Assembly: GCF_036014215.1 (NCBI RefSeq)
Contig: NZ_CP107921.1
Span: 372,001 to 436,000, forward strand
DNA length: 64,000 nt
DNA from: Streptomyces sp. NBC_00440
Lineage (GTDB): Bacteria > Actinomycetota > Actinomycetes > Streptomycetales > Streptomycetaceae
Direction: 5' to 3'
Shown: positions 34,242-43,546 of the stretch, one piece after another
Position numbering within the stretch: position 1 is the first letter of the stretch
How the letters are laid out: each line of letters starts with the position of its first letter
Position numbers and translations under genes: made by a program
The notes under the pieces: generated by a model
What the model was told of the DNA's origin: nothing
Seen by the model: the letters and a program-made list of their open reading frames with translations, nothing else
Database searches by the model: none

Positions 34242-34732
34242 GGAACTGCCGGTCTCGCTCACCGTCGGTTGAACTCTTCAGCCGGGCACCGGGCCCTCGC
34301 GGCCTCGGCAGCGCCGTTCGGCCCGGCGTCCGACTGAACCGGCTGCTCGGCTGCTCGACTGCCCACCGCATGGGGGCAGTCCGCGTCACTGGCGTACGCC
34401 ACCACCCGGCCGAGAAGGGCTCGCCCCTCCGCGCACAGCAGAAGACACAGAAACCACGAGACAGCGGGCCCACCGGACTGAAACCTTCCGCACAGCGATG
34501 CGGAATCTGCTTGAGGACATCCACCGCCGGATCGCGGTCGCGCCGGCGCCACGCCCTTGAACCGGGCTGAAACTGCCAGGTCGAATTACTCACTCGAATG
34601 AGTGGTGAAGCTTTGGCGCCGGCGCCCGGGAAGGGAAACGCTGCCACCCTGAGTTCACGAGTCATTGCTCGTGGACCGGGTCGCAGTGGGTACTCGATTC
34701 GCCCACTGCACAAGGAAATTAGAGGTCTTCGC
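34242..34732. other. 490-bp intergenic stretch before the EF-hand gene
   Basis: No gene is supported on either strand; a minus-strand frame through 34213-34761 has no protein-like composition. Base composition falls toward the right end. A small inverted repeat (CACTC at 34591-34595, GAGTG at 34600-34604) lies about 130 bp before the EF-hand gene and may be part of its promoter. Confidence 0.5.
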
Positions 34733-35290
34733 ATGGCGGAAGAATCCATTATCCACAGCAAGGCCCAGCACTACTACAACGTGTTCCATCACGAGCGCGA
34801 CGGGTGGGTCGGCGAAACCGACGTGTACGCCTGGGTGGGCCGCACGACGCAGGAATTCAAACTCACGCCAGGAACCGCCCCCGCCAGCGCGCTGCAGAAA
34901 TCCCTGCTGGAGTACTGGAAGAGACTGTTTGTCCCTATGGACACAGACGGGGACGGCGTCGTATCACGCGAAGAATTCCTGGCCGGATTTGTCAGCCTGG
35001 AGGACAGGCCGGATGATTACGCGCGGATTGTCACGCCGTCCGCCAAGGTCTTCGTGGCCACCGCCGACGTCGACGGAGACGGCGAACTCGACAAGTCCGA
35101 GTTCAAGCGCCTGTTTCAGTCCTCTTTCGCGCTGAGCGACGAAGACATCGACGTGTCGTTCGCCGACATCGACACCGACAGCTCCGGCTCCATCTCAACT
35201 GACGAGCTGAGAGCGGCCATTCGCGTGTTCCACAGCAGTACTGATCCGAACGACCGAGGCCACCGCCTCCTGGGGCCCCTGCGTTCCTGA
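34733..35290 (+). CDS. EF-hand calcium-binding protein (calerythrin-like)
   Basis: A 185-residue helical protein with four EF-hand units. Loops two to four are canonical 12-residue calcium loops: DTDGDGVVSREE at 70-81, DVDGDGELDKSE at 112-123 and DTDSSGSISTDE at 147-158. The first, around ERDGWVGETD at 21-30, is degenerate. This layout and length match calerythrin-type cytosolic calcium sensors or buffers of actinomycetes. ATG at 34733 follows AGAGG by 7 bp; the longer frame from 34598 lacks support. The next gene, 140 bp on, is a haem-oxygenase-like protein that may be its partner. Confidence 0.9.
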   Translation: MAEESIIHSKAQHYYNVFHHERDGWVGETDVYAWVGRTTQEFKLTPGTAPASALQKSLLEYWKRLFVPMDTDGDGVVSREEFLAGFVSLEDRPDDYARIVTPSAKVFVATADVDGDGELDKSEFKRLFQSSFALSDEDIDVSFADIDTDSSGSISTDELRAAIRVFHSSTDPNDRGHRLLGPLRS

Positions 35291-35430
35291 GCCGGCAGAA
35301 CTGGACAGGGTCCTCTCGTCCAGAGCCCCTCGCCGTCGGGTGCTGATTCCTCTCGGCACCGGCGATCAGAGGGGCTCCGCCGGTCCCGCATCGAGCCGCG
35401 CTCACGAACAACACGCCAGGAGAACCGACC

Positions 35431-36141
35431 GTGACCACCCATCCGCGGACAACCAAGGCCCCGCTGGTGACAGCGCACGCCAAGCGCATCGTGGCCGAGA
35501 CCGGTGTCCTGAACAATGCGTACTTCCGAACGCTGGTAGACGGAAGCATGTCGTTGGAGAACTTCCGCGCAAGCCAGGAGCAACTAGGTTTCGCCGTCAC
35601 CTACTTCGCCCGTCCGATGGCTGCGCTGGTGTCCCGGATCGAGCACCCCGCGGATCGCGTCGGCATCCTGGGCAATGTCGTGGAAGAACACGGCGGATTC
35701 CGCCCTCAGGAATTCCATCACGAGACCTTCCGCGGATTTCTGGCCAGCATCGGCAGCGACACCGTACGGCTGAACGGCCTGACGATGATGCCGGCCGTCC
35801 ACGCGTACAACAGCGTTCTCAGTGCGGTGTGTACGTGGGAGGATCCGCAGGTAGGAATTGGCTGCATGGGCGCGATCGAGTACGCATTCGCCTCGGTATC
35901 GGCCATCACGGGCAACGCGGCTGTGAACCGGGGTTGGGTCGCTCAAGCCGACCTGATGCACTACGGCCTCCACTCCGAAATCGACGAACAACACGCAGAG
36001 GACTTCTTCCTGCTGCTGGAACCCCACTACCGGAACCCAGCCGCACGACGCCGAATCGACCAGGGCCTCGGCCTGGGCGCGTACGCGCTGAACCGCCTCT
36101 ACACCGATCTGTCCGAACTGGGTCGTTCACAGCAAAACTGA
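35431..36141 (+). CDS. Iron-containing haem-oxygenase-like (HDO/TenA-fold) protein
   Basis: A 236-residue all-helical protein of the PqqC/TenA/CADD-like superfamily. Candidate metal ligands are Glu50 (SQEQLGF), Glu86 and His87 (NVVEEHGG), and the C-terminal helix MHYGLHSEIDEQHAED near 178-193 with an HxxxDxxH pattern. These fit HDO-type non-haem iron oxidases, which cut or oxidise small molecules with O2. GTG at 35431 is supported by AGGAGA about 7 bp upstream. It follows an EF-hand gene and stands at the end of a plus-strand unit. The reaction is unknown. Confidence 0.78.
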   Translation: MTTHPRTTKAPLVTAHAKRIVAETGVLNNAYFRTLVDGSMSLENFRASQEQLGFAVTYFARPMAALVSRIEHPADRVGILGNVVEEHGGFRPQEFHHETFRGFLASIGSDTVRLNGLTMMPAVHAYNSVLSAVCTWEDPQVGIGCMGAIEYAFASVSAITGNAAVNRGWVAQADLMHYGLHSEIDEQHAEDFFLLLEPHYRNPAARRRIDQGLGLGAYALNRLYTDLSELGRSQQN

Positions 36142-36355
36142 TCACGGCTGGGCGAGCAGGAAGGCTGCGAGCGCGGTGAATTCGTCAACGTCGGCGAGCA
36201 GCCGCCAGGCCGTCGGTGTCGAAGCGACGGGGCCGAACGCCTCTGCCTGTCCCGCAGTACGGCCGGATCCGCGATGGCCTCGCCGCCATTGGCGAGCATC
36301 ACCGCCACTTTCGCCTTTTCGCCACCAGCCGCCGTACCCAGGTGAAACGGCGGGG

Positions 36356-37546
36356 CTACCGCCGCACCCGCGGCATCCCCAGCCCGATCCAGGAGATGAT
36401 CTCCCGCTGGATCTCGTTGTTGCCGCCGCCGAAGGTGAAGATGACGGCCGAGCGGTAGCCGCGCTCCAGTTCGCCGTGGAGCACCGCGCCGGCCGAGCCC
36501 TCCTTGAGGGGGCCCGCCGCGCCGATGACCTCCATCAGCCAGGCGTAGGCGTCCCTGCGGGCCTCCGACCCGTACACCTTGACCGCGGACGCGTCCTGCG
36601 GGGTGAGCGTGCCGTTCTGTACGGCGTTGACCATCTGCCAGTTCAGCAGCTTCATCGCGTCGAGCCGGGTGTGGGTGCGGGCCAGCCGGCCGCGCACCCA
36701 GCCGAGGTCGATGACCCGGCGCCCGCCGTCAATCTCCGTCTCCGCGGCCCACCGCTGGACGTTGTGCAGGGCCCGGATGGCCATGGTGCCGTGGGCTGCG
36801 AGGGTGACCCGCTCGTGGTTGAGCTGGTTGGTGATCAGCCGCCAGCCCTTGTTCTCCTCACCGACCCGGCGGGAGGCGGGGACCCTGACGTTCTCGTAGT
36901 AGCTGGCGCTGGTGTCGTGGGAGGCCAGGGTGTTGATGAGGGTGCAGGAGTAGCCGGGGTCGTCCGTCGGCACCAGCAGCATGGTGATGCCCTTGTGCGC
37001 GGGGGCCGCCGGATCGGTGCGGACGGCGAGCCACACCCAGTCGGCGGTGTCCCCGTTGGTCGTCCAGATCTTCTGGCCGTTCACCGTGTAATGGCCGGTG
37101 GTCTCGTCGCCCTCGCGCACGGCGCGGGTCTTCAGCGCGGCGAGGTCGGTGCCGGCGTCGGGCTCGCTGTAGCCGATCGCGAAGTCGATCTCGCCCTTGA
37201 GGATCTTCGGCAGGAAGTACGACTTCTGCTCATCGGTGCCGAACTGCATGATCGTCGGGCCGACCGTGTTGAGCGCCATCAGCGGCAGCGGCACACCGGC
37301 CTGCGCCGCCTCGTCGAAGAAGATGAACTGCTCCATCGGGGAGAGCCCGCGTCCGCCGTACTCCTTCGGCCAGCCGACACCCAGCCAGCCGTCACCGCCC
37401 AGACGGCGGACGGTCTCCCGGTAGAAGCGCTTCTGCGCCGCCGGGTCCGCGTACCGCGCGTAGGCGTTGTCGGGTACCAGGTCGGCGAAGTACGCGCGCA
37501 GCTCGGTACGCAACTGCTGTTGTTCGGGGGTGTATTCGAGGTGCAC
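36356..37546 (-). CDS. Acyl-CoA dehydrogenase family protein
   Basis: A 396-residue flavoprotein. VGWPKEYGGRGLSPMEQFIF near 60, AIGYSEPDAGTDLAALKTRA near 130 (FAD and substrate loop), GQKIWTTNGDTADW near 165 and the C-terminal FTFGGGNNEIQREIISWIGLGMPR are diagnostic of the acyl-CoA dehydrogenase superfamily. It would introduce an alpha-beta double bond in an acyl-CoA. The catalytic Glu is not obvious, so the subfamily is open. GTG start at 37546 has GAGGAGGGG upstream; the frame extends much further only as a shadow of the plus-strand reductase. Confidence 0.87.
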   Translation of the reverse strand: MHLEYTPEQQQLRTELRAYFADLVPDNAYARYADPAAQKRFYRETVRRLGGDGWLGVGWPKEYGGRGLSPMEQFIFFDEAAQAGVPLPLMALNTVGPTIMQFGTDEQKSYFLPKILKGEIDFAIGYSEPDAGTDLAALKTRAVREGDETTGHYTVNGQKIWTTNGDTADWVWLAVRTDPAAPAHKGITMLLVPTDDPGYSCTLINTLASHDTSASYYENVRVPASRRVGEENKGWRLITNQLNHERVTLAAHGTMAIRALHNVQRWAAETEIDGGRRVIDLGWVRGRLARTHTRLDAMKLLNWQMVNAVQNGTLTPQDASAVKVYGSEARRDAYAWLMEVIGAAGPLKEGSAGAVLHGELERGYRSAVIFTFGGGNNEIQREIISWIGLGMPRVRR

Positions 37547-37762
37547 GGCCCCTCCTCGGTGCGGCGTCGGATCGAGGGGCACAGTAGAACGTGTTCCATT
37601 CTTTTGGAATGGCGATGACCGTCCTGTCTTCGCCGCCGCCCCCGCATGGGGGCGGCTGTGCCGGGCAGCCGATGCGACAGGGGGCCCGCACCGTTGCACC
37701 CTGGTTCCAGGGTGCGGCGCGGGCCGCCCCCTGACCGAGGCATCATCCGGACGAGGCAAGGA

Positions 37763-38602
37763 ATGATTGTGAACGCGGTTCCCACCATCAGCCTGAACAA
37801 CGGCGTCCAGATCCCCCAGCTGGGCTTCGGTGTGTTCCAGATCGAGCCGGCCGACACCGTCGCGGCGACGCTGGCCGCTCTGGAGACCGGTTACCGGCAC
37901 ATCGACACCGCCGAGATGTACGGCAACGAGAAGGAGGTCGGGCAGGCGGTACGCGACTCCGGTCTGGCCCGCGAGGACGTCTTCGTCACCAGCAAGCTGA
38001 ACAACGGCTTCCACGCCCACGACGACGCGCTCAAGGCCTTCGACCGGACACTCAGCGAGCTGCGTTTCGACTATCTGGACCTGTTCCTGATCCACTGGCC
38101 GCTGCCCGGCGTCGGCGATTTCGTCGAGACGTGGACGGCCATGGAGGAGATCTACCGCTCGGGCCGCGCGAAGGCGATCGGGGTCTCCAACTTCCAGCCG
38201 CACCATCTGCGGCGGCTCCTCCAGGAGACCGAGATCGTGCCGGCCGTGAACCAGATCGAGGTCCACCCCTATCTGGCGCAGGACGAGGTGCGCGCGTTCG
38301 GCGCCGGGCACCGGATCGCCACCGAGGCGTGGTCGCCGATCGCCCAGGGCAAGGTCCTGGACGACCCGACGATCACCGGGATCGCCCGTCGGCTCGGCCG
38401 CACCCCGGCCCAGGTCACCCTGCGCTGGCACATTCAGCGGAACGACATCGTGTTCCCGAAGTCCGTCACGCGCTCGCGCGTCGAGGAGAACTTCGCACTC
38501 TTCGACTTCGAGCTCACCGAGGCCGACATGGCCGCCATCACCGGCCTGGATCGCGGTGAGCGCACCGGCCCAGACCCGGACACCTTCAACTACGTCCCGT
38601 AG
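37763..38602 (+). CDS. Aldo/keto reductase (2,5-diketogluconate reductase-like)
   Basis: A 279-residue NADPH-dependent TIM barrel. GYRHIDTAEMYGNEKEVGQAV near 45 holds the catalytic Asp and Tyr, VFVTSKL near 75 the Lys, LDLFLIHWPLPG near 105 the His, and GVSNFQPHHLRRLL the 140 signature; KSVTRSRVEENFALFDFEL near 240 binds cofactor. Substrate class is carbonyl compounds. ATG at 37763 is given, but GTG at 37769 has AAGGA at a better distance (6 bp). It is convergent with the MDR reductase gene. Confidence 0.87.
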   Translation: MIVNAVPTISLNNGVQIPQLGFGVFQIEPADTVAATLAALETGYRHIDTAEMYGNEKEVGQAVRDSGLAREDVFVTSKLNNGFHAHDDALKAFDRTLSELRFDYLDLFLIHWPLPGVGDFVETWTAMEEIYRSGRAKAIGVSNFQPHHLRRLLQETEIVPAVNQIEVHPYLAQDEVRAFGAGHRIATEAWSPIAQGKVLDDPTITGIARRLGRTPAQVTLRWHIQRNDIVFPKSVTRSRVEENFALFDFELTEADMAAITGLDRGERTGPDPDTFNYVP

Positions 38603-38625
38603 CACGGTGGAGCCGCGAGGGTTCG

Positions 38626-38650
38626 GGGGCCGCCGGATATCCGCGGCCCC
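38626..38650. terminator. Short palindromic hairpin between convergent genes
   Basis: GGGGCCG and CGGCCCC flank CCGGATATCCG; the two halves pair with one bulged base. It lies 24 bp past the stop of the aldo/keto reductase gene and 46 bp past the end of the opposing reductase gene, where a bidirectional terminator is expected. Confidence 0.45.
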
Positions 38651-38695
38651 GGACCATCGCGGGCGTACCGCTCCCGCGGCCCCCGGGCCCATCGG

Positions 38696-39757
38696 CTACG
38701 GAACCGGGGTCAGGACGACCTTTCCCGCGACCGTTCCCGACTCGGCCAGCCGCAGGGCTTCGGCCGCGCGGTCCAGCGGGATGCGGGCTGCGACCGGGGC
38801 GGTGAGCGAGCCGTCGGCGAGCAGATCCAGTACCTGGATCAGATCGGACCGGGTGCGCGCCCGGAACTCCGCGGCGCGCCGCTTCCCCGCCCAGATGTTG
38901 TAGAAGGTGGCACGGCGGCGGTTGGGCAGCAGATTCCAGAGGGCCAGCCGCCCGATCAGCTGGAGCACCGGCAGCCTGGAGGATCCCGGCGTGTCCCGGG
39001 TGGCCGCGGTGCCGTACGACACGAGGGTGCCGCCCGGCGCCAGCAGCCGGAACGAGTCGACGACGCCGTCACCGCCGACATGGTCGAAGACGGCGTCCAC
39101 GCCGTGCGGGGCGGCGGCCCGCAGCCGGTCCGCCAGACCGGGCGCCCGGTAGTCGACGGGGACGACACCCCGGGCGCGCAGGGCCTCATGGTGGCGGGGC
39201 GAAGCCGTACCGATGACCTGCGCCCCGGCGAGCAGGGCCAGCTGTACGAGCGTGGAGCCCACCCCGCCGTTCGCACCGTGCACCAGGACGGTCTGCCCGG
39301 CGCGGACCCGGGCGGCGCGGTGCAGCATCTGCCAGGCGGTGATCCCGTTGACGACGAGGGTCTCGGCCTCGGCCGGATCGACACCGGCGGGCACCGGGAC
39401 CAGATCAGCGGCGCGGACCAGCAGACGGTCCGCCCAGCCCCCGGTCTTGAGCAGCGCGGCGAACCGGTTGCCCACCAGACCGGAGTCCACGCCCGGCCCC
39501 GCCTCCACGACGGTGCCCACCACGTCGTAGCCCGGCACGAAGGGGTACGCCGGCTGGTCGTAGTACTTGCCGCGGCGCATCTGCTGCTCGGCGAACGAGA
39601 CGCCGGTGGCCTCCATCTCCAGCAGCACCTCACCGGGCCCGGGGGCGGGCGCCGGCCGGGTCCGCACCTCCAGACCCTCCGGCTCGACGGCACCCGGCAG
39701 GACGACCTCGGTGACCGTGGCGTTCCTGAGGAAGCTGGGGTTCTCGGCGTTCGTCAT
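38696..39757 (-). CDS. MDR-family quinone/enone oxidoreductase
   Basis: A 353-residue medium-chain dehydrogenase/reductase of the zinc-free quinone oxidoreductase type. PGEVLLEMEATGVSFAEQQM near 40, YPFVPGYDVVGTVVEAGPG near 70, and VLVHGANGGVGSTLVQLALL near 150 (Rossmann loop) are clear. It should reduce quinones or enones with NAD(P)H. ATG at 39757 is preferred to a GTG at 39781. A TetR gene is divergent, with inverted repeats in the gap, so expression is probably induced by an electrophile. Confidence 0.87.
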   Translation of the reverse strand: MTNAENPSFLRNATVTEVVLPGAVEPEGLEVRTRPAPAPGPGEVLLEMEATGVSFAEQQMRRGKYYDQPAYPFVPGYDVVGTVVEAGPGVDSGLVGNRFAALLKTGGWADRLLVRAADLVPVPAGVDPAEAETLVVNGITAWQMLHRAARVRAGQTVLVHGANGGVGSTLVQLALLAGAQVIGTASPRHHEALRARGVVPVDYRAPGLADRLRAAAPHGVDAVFDHVGGDGVVDSFRLLAPGGTLVSYGTAATRDTPGSSRLPVLQLIGRLALWNLLPNRRRATFYNIWAGKRRAAEFRARTRSDLIQVLDLLADGSLTAPVAARIPLDRAAEALRLAESGTVAGKVVLTPVP

Positions 39758-39781
39758 CACTCCACTGCCTTTCGTTATCAC

Positions 39782-39818
39782 TTCACTTGTTAGTTATAAC
39801 CTCTAACTGAAGAGTGAA
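39782..39818. promoter_or_regulatory. Operator region between MDR reductase and TetR genes
   Basis: An AT-rich stretch with two inverted repeats: GTTAG (39789-39793) with CTAAC (39803-39807), and TTCACT (39782-39787) with AGTGAA (39813-39818). It is the likely binding site of the adjacent TetR regulator. Confidence 0.55.
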
Positions 39819-39880
39819 GCTGTTACGATTGATTGTCAAGCGCGGTTCACTGCCACAGGCGCGGCACGAAAGGACTCCGT

Positions 39881-40516
39881 ATGAGCGAAGAGACCACGCC
39901 CTCCACGCCGCCCGACCGGCGCGCACGTCTGCGGGAGCAGACCAGGCGGGAGGCCAAGGACATCGCCCTGGAGCAGCTGGCCAGGACAGGGCCGGCCGGC
40001 ATCTCGGTGAACGCGATCGCCAAGGCGATGGGCATGACGGGCCCCGCGCTCTACCGCTACTTCGCCAGCCGCGACGAACTCCTGACCGCGCTGATCGCCG
40101 ACGCGTACACCGGCCTCGCCGCCGCACTGACCCGGGCCGCCGCACAGGAAACCAACGGCCGGACCACTCCGGAAGGGGTCACGGAGAGCGTGCGGGGAGC
40201 GCGGCTGCGCGGGCTGGCACATGCCTGGCGCGGCTGGGCGAAGGAGCATCCGGAGCGCTATCTGCTGATCTACGGGACCCCGGTCCCCGGATACAGCGCG
40301 CCCGAGGAGACCAGGACCATCGCGGCCGGAATGATGCGGACCACGGTGTCCGCCTGCGAGGGTCTGGACCCGGCGGAAACGGCGGAGCACCGGGCGCTGC
40401 GGGCCTGGACCCGGCTGCACGGGCTGGTCGGCCTGGAGGTCGCGGGCCACTTCGACGGCATGGACTTCGACGTGGACCAGCTCTTCTCCGATGAGGTCGA
40501 AAGCCTCATCCGGTAA
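39881..40516 (+). CDS. TetR-family transcriptional regulator
   Basis: A 211-residue regulator. The HTH reads ISVNAIAKAMGMTGPALYRY near 45-65, followed by FASRDELLTALI. The C-terminal domain has the WRGWAKEHPERYLLIYGTPVPGY motif near 105, as in TetR_C members with a WHG-type fold. AAAGGA lies 6 bp before the ATG. Divergent from the MDR reductase gene, which it probably represses. Confidence 0.87.
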   Translation: MSEETTPSTPPDRRARLREQTRREAKDIALEQLARTGPAGISVNAIAKAMGMTGPALYRYFASRDELLTALIADAYTGLAAALTRAAAQETNGRTTPEGVTESVRGARLRGLAHAWRGWAKEHPERYLLIYGTPVPGYSAPEETRTIAAGMMRTTVSACEGLDPAETAEHRALRAWTRLHGLVGLEVAGHFDGMDFDVDQLFSDEVESLIR

Positions 40517-40558
40517 TCCGCGCCCTCAACACCCCCGACGAGTACGGAAGTTACTTAC

Positions 40559-42610
40559 TCAGGTGCCGTTGCCGGACGGCTCGAACTCGCACCAGACGGC
40601 CTTGCCGTCCCCGCGCGGTTCGACACCCCAGCGGGCCGACACCGCGTCGATCATCATCAGGCCGCGCCCCGAGGTCGCCGCTTCCCCCGGGGTGCGGCGG
40701 CGCGGCCAGGCGCTGGACCGGTCCTTGACCCAGAGCCGGATCCGCCGCACCGGCTCGGGCAGCACTTCGAGGGTCAGGACGGCGCCGCCCTCCGTGTGCA
40801 GCAGCACGTTCACCAGGAGTTCCCCCGCGGCGAGCTCCACGTCGTCGACGAGCTCTTCGAGCCCCCAGGCCTCCAGCGCGCCGCGCAGGACGGCGCGGGC
40901 CTCGGCGAGCCCTTCCGGGTCGGCCTGGTGGATGTACTGGTGGATACGGGGTGCCTGCGGGGTCCCCGGGTCGGGCGCCCTGCGCAGTACCAGCAGGGCG
41001 ACGTCGTCACTGGTGCCCCAGCGCTCCCAGAGCCGGGTGGCCACGTCGTCGGCGAGCGCCTCCGCCCCCTCGGGACCCTGACGCACCGCGTCGGCGAGCG
41101 CGTCCATCCCGACACCGATGTCGGTACCCGGCTCCTCGACCAGGCCGTCGGTGCAGAGCAGGAGGGTCTCACCGGGCACCAGGTCGAGCCGGGTCTCGGG
41201 GTACTCCTCCTGCCCGAACTCCGTGCCCAGGCCGAGCGGGAGGCCGCCGCGTACGTTCGGCCAGCCGACCCGCCCGTCGGTGTGGCGGATCAGTGGTCCG
41301 AGATGCCCCGCGCGGACCGCCCTGATCGCACCCGACGCCAGATCGACCTGGGCGTAGGTGCAGGTGGCGAAGCGGTCGGTGTCCAACTCGGCGAGGAAGC
41401 GGGAGGCGCGCGCCAGCACGGTGCCCGGGGCGTGCCCCTCCCCCGCGTACGCGCGCAGTGCGATACGGAGCTGGCCCATGATGGCCGACGCGTGTGTGTC
41501 GTGGCCCTGGACGTCACCGACCACGATGCCCACCCTGCCGCGCGGCAGGGCGACGACGTCGTACCAGTCGCCGCCGACCTCCCGGCCGCTCCACGCCGAG
41601 TGGTAGCGCACGGCGATCTCTGCGGACGGGAACTCGGGGATGCGCCGGGGCAGCATGGCGGACTGGAGCCCGGTGGCGAACTCCCTTTCCTGGTCGAAGA
41701 GAACGGCGCGCTGCAGGGACTGGGCGACGATGCCCGCAAGGCCCAGGCAGAGGTTGCGGTCCTCCGACGAGAAGCGGCTGCGCCCCCGGTAGAAGAGCGC
41801 CAGACAGCCGATGGAGCGGGCCTGCGCGATCAGCGGCAGGAAGGCCGCAGCGTCGAGCCCCATCCCCTCGGTGTACGGACGCAGCCGGGGGTACTCCTCC
41901 GAGAGATCGGCCAGCGAGGTGACGAACCGCGGCTGCTGGGACAGGATCGCGTCGGCCAGCGGCAGCGAGTCGTCGAGCCGGTGGCGCCTCAGGTCGTCCA
42001 GGACGTGCATCGTGTCCCCGGAGATCGCGACGAGTTCCAGTGCCCCGCCCGCGACCAGGCCGAGGACGAGCCCGTCGGCTCCGAAGCGTTCTAGCCCGTT
42101 GTCGCCGGTCAGGACTGCCGTCACATCGTCGACGGTGACCGCCCGGGAGAGCGCGTCGGTGGTGCCCTGGACCATGGCGGTCACCCGTCGGCGGCCCGCT
42201 TCGACGGGGCTGACGGTGACGAATTCGGTCAGTTCGGTCGTCGCGTTGCGCACGATCCCGATGACGCGGTACGGGGTTTCCTGTTCGTCCCGCAGGATCC
42301 GGCCGCGGGTGTGGGTCCACTGCCGGACCCCGTTGCGGCGCCGCAGCTGGAAGTACACCCCGTACGAGGAACGGCCGGTCCGGATGGCCTGCGTCAGCGC
42401 CGCGTCGAGCCTGTTGCCCTCCTCGGGCGGGATGCGGATGCCCAGGGACTCGGGGCGGCCGTCGAACTCGCCGGGGCGCAGATCGAACACCGCGAGACCG
42501 GGCCCGTCGAACTCCAGCGTCCCGCTGCGCAGGTCCCAGTCGAAACTGCCCATGCGGTTGAGGGCCAGCCGCTCGCCCGGCCCGATCAGGGGAAGATCTC
42601 GTCCTGCCAT
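40559..42610 (-). CDS. PAS-GAF-SpoIIE phosphatase with HATPase (anti-sigma) domain
   Basis: A 683-residue signalling protein. Domains in order: PAS-like at about 15-130 (FDWDLRSGTLEFDGPGLAVF, then IVRNATTELTEF), GAF at 140-320, PP2C-type SpoIIE phosphatase at 330-550 (EVGGDWYDVVALPRGRVGIV, then VGDVQGHDTHASAIMGQLR with metal Asp, TDGLVEEPG), and a C-terminal histidine-kinase-like ATPase at 560-683 (ELAAGELLVNVLLH, GRGLMMIDAVSARWG). It both dephosphorylates an anti-anti-sigma factor and may act as anti-sigma kinase, setting activity of a SigB-like factor. ATG at 42610 has GGAG upstream. No partner genes are nearby. Confidence 0.9.
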   Translation of the reverse strand: MAGRDLPLIGPGERLALNRMGSFDWDLRSGTLEFDGPGLAVFDLRPGEFDGRPESLGIRIPPEEGNRLDAALTQAIRTGRSSYGVYFQLRRRNGVRQWTHTRGRILRDEQETPYRVIGIVRNATTELTEFVTVSPVEAGRRRVTAMVQGTTDALSRAVTVDDVTAVLTGDNGLERFGADGLVLGLVAGGALELVAISGDTMHVLDDLRRHRLDDSLPLADAILSQQPRFVTSLADLSEEYPRLRPYTEGMGLDAAAFLPLIAQARSIGCLALFYRGRSRFSSEDRNLCLGLAGIVAQSLQRAVLFDQEREFATGLQSAMLPRRIPEFPSAEIAVRYHSAWSGREVGGDWYDVVALPRGRVGIVVGDVQGHDTHASAIMGQLRIALRAYAGEGHAPGTVLARASRFLAELDTDRFATCTYAQVDLASGAIRAVRAGHLGPLIRHTDGRVGWPNVRGGLPLGLGTEFGQEEYPETRLDLVPGETLLLCTDGLVEEPGTDIGVGMDALADAVRQGPEGAEALADDVATRLWERWGTSDDVALLVLRRAPDPGTPQAPRIHQYIHQADPEGLAEARAVLRGALEAWGLEELVDDVELAAGELLVNVLLHTEGGAVLTLEVLPEPVRRIRLWVKDRSSAWPRRRTPGEAATSGRGLMMIDAVSARWGVEPRGDGKAVWCEFEPSGNGT

Positions 42611-42747
42611 ACGGTCGCTCCGGAGGAGGGCTGAGGTGCCCAAAGCTTAACTTTTCGCGGTGGGCCCCGCATCAGGGCCGCTGTCCGGGCCGTGCGTCCG
42701 GGCTCCCGGAGCGGGACGGCCCGGACGCAGGGGGCTGCCGGGCCGCG

Positions 42748-43254
42748 TTACCGGCGTTCCAGGGCTCCCCTGACGAAGGCGGCCTGGCCCACGTGCTGCA
42801 GGTCGTCGCCGATGACGCTGATGAGCCGGACCCCGAGCGTGACCGGCGGCGACCACGCCTCGTCCACCACCCGGTCGAGTGCGGCGTCGTCGAGTCCCCT
42901 GACGAAGCCCACGGTCTGCTCGTGGACCGCGTCGTAGTACCCGGTCAGCAGGGCGGCGTCGGCCCGCACCTGGGCGACCTGCCCGGCGCTCTGGCCGTAA
43001 CCGGTCTCGGTGTCGGCGAAGGGCAGCCCGAAGCGGGCGGCCCAGTCCTGCGCCAGCCACACCTGCTCAAGACCGGCCGCGTCGGCCACATGGTCGTCCT
43101 GCACCCGGGCCAGATGCCAGACCAGCCAGGCGATCGAGTTCGCCCCGCTGTCCAGCTGCACGCCGAGATCCTCGGCCGGGAGGCCGTCGACGGCCTCGTG
43201 CACGGACTCCTGGATACGGTCGAACGCGTCTGCCAGCACCTCTGCGGTCTTCAT
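42748..43254 (-). CDS. DinB-family protein (mycothiol-transferase-like fold)
   Basis: A 168-residue four-helix protein. WLVWHLARVQDDHVADAAGL near 45 holds the first His of the DinB metal triad, and GDDLQHVGQAAFVRGALER at the C-terminus the HxxxH pair. Such proteins are metal-dependent thiol transferases in actinomycetes, using mycothiol for detoxification. GAGGAG lies before the ATG at 43254. It is divergent from the GH92 gene with a 292-bp gap. Confidence 0.8.
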   Translation of the reverse strand: MKTAEVLADAFDRIQESVHEAVDGLPAEDLGVQLDSGANSIAWLVWHLARVQDDHVADAAGLEQVWLAQDWAARFGLPFADTETGYGQSAGQVAQVRADAALLTGYYDAVHEQTVGFVRGLDDAALDRVVDEAWSPPVTLGVRLISVIGDDLQHVGQAAFVRGALERR

Positions 43255-43546
43255 CCGCTGCTCCTCGGCCGTACGAGTGGGACCGCGCCGGCCGGCCGTG
43301 CCGGAACGGTCTTGCCTGTCTCCCTGCCCTCCACCTTCGCGGGTCTCCGGTCCCGGCAGAGTGTTCGACACGCACCGCGGCGCACAACCCGTCCGGGCCC
43401 CTTCACCCGCCGTTCACCGAACGGGCCGTCCGTGTCATGTCCCGTACCGCTCGGGCGACCTATGATCGCGGCGCCCCCGCGTGGCGGCAGGAGGACCGGC
43501 CGGCGCACGGGCACCGTCCACCCACCCCCGAAGGAAGGCCCGTTCG

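Noticed and set aside
34213..34761. 182-residue minus-strand frame before the EF-hand gene
   Set aside because: Composition is Arg/Pro/Ser-rich without motif, and third-position GC does not fit a gene.
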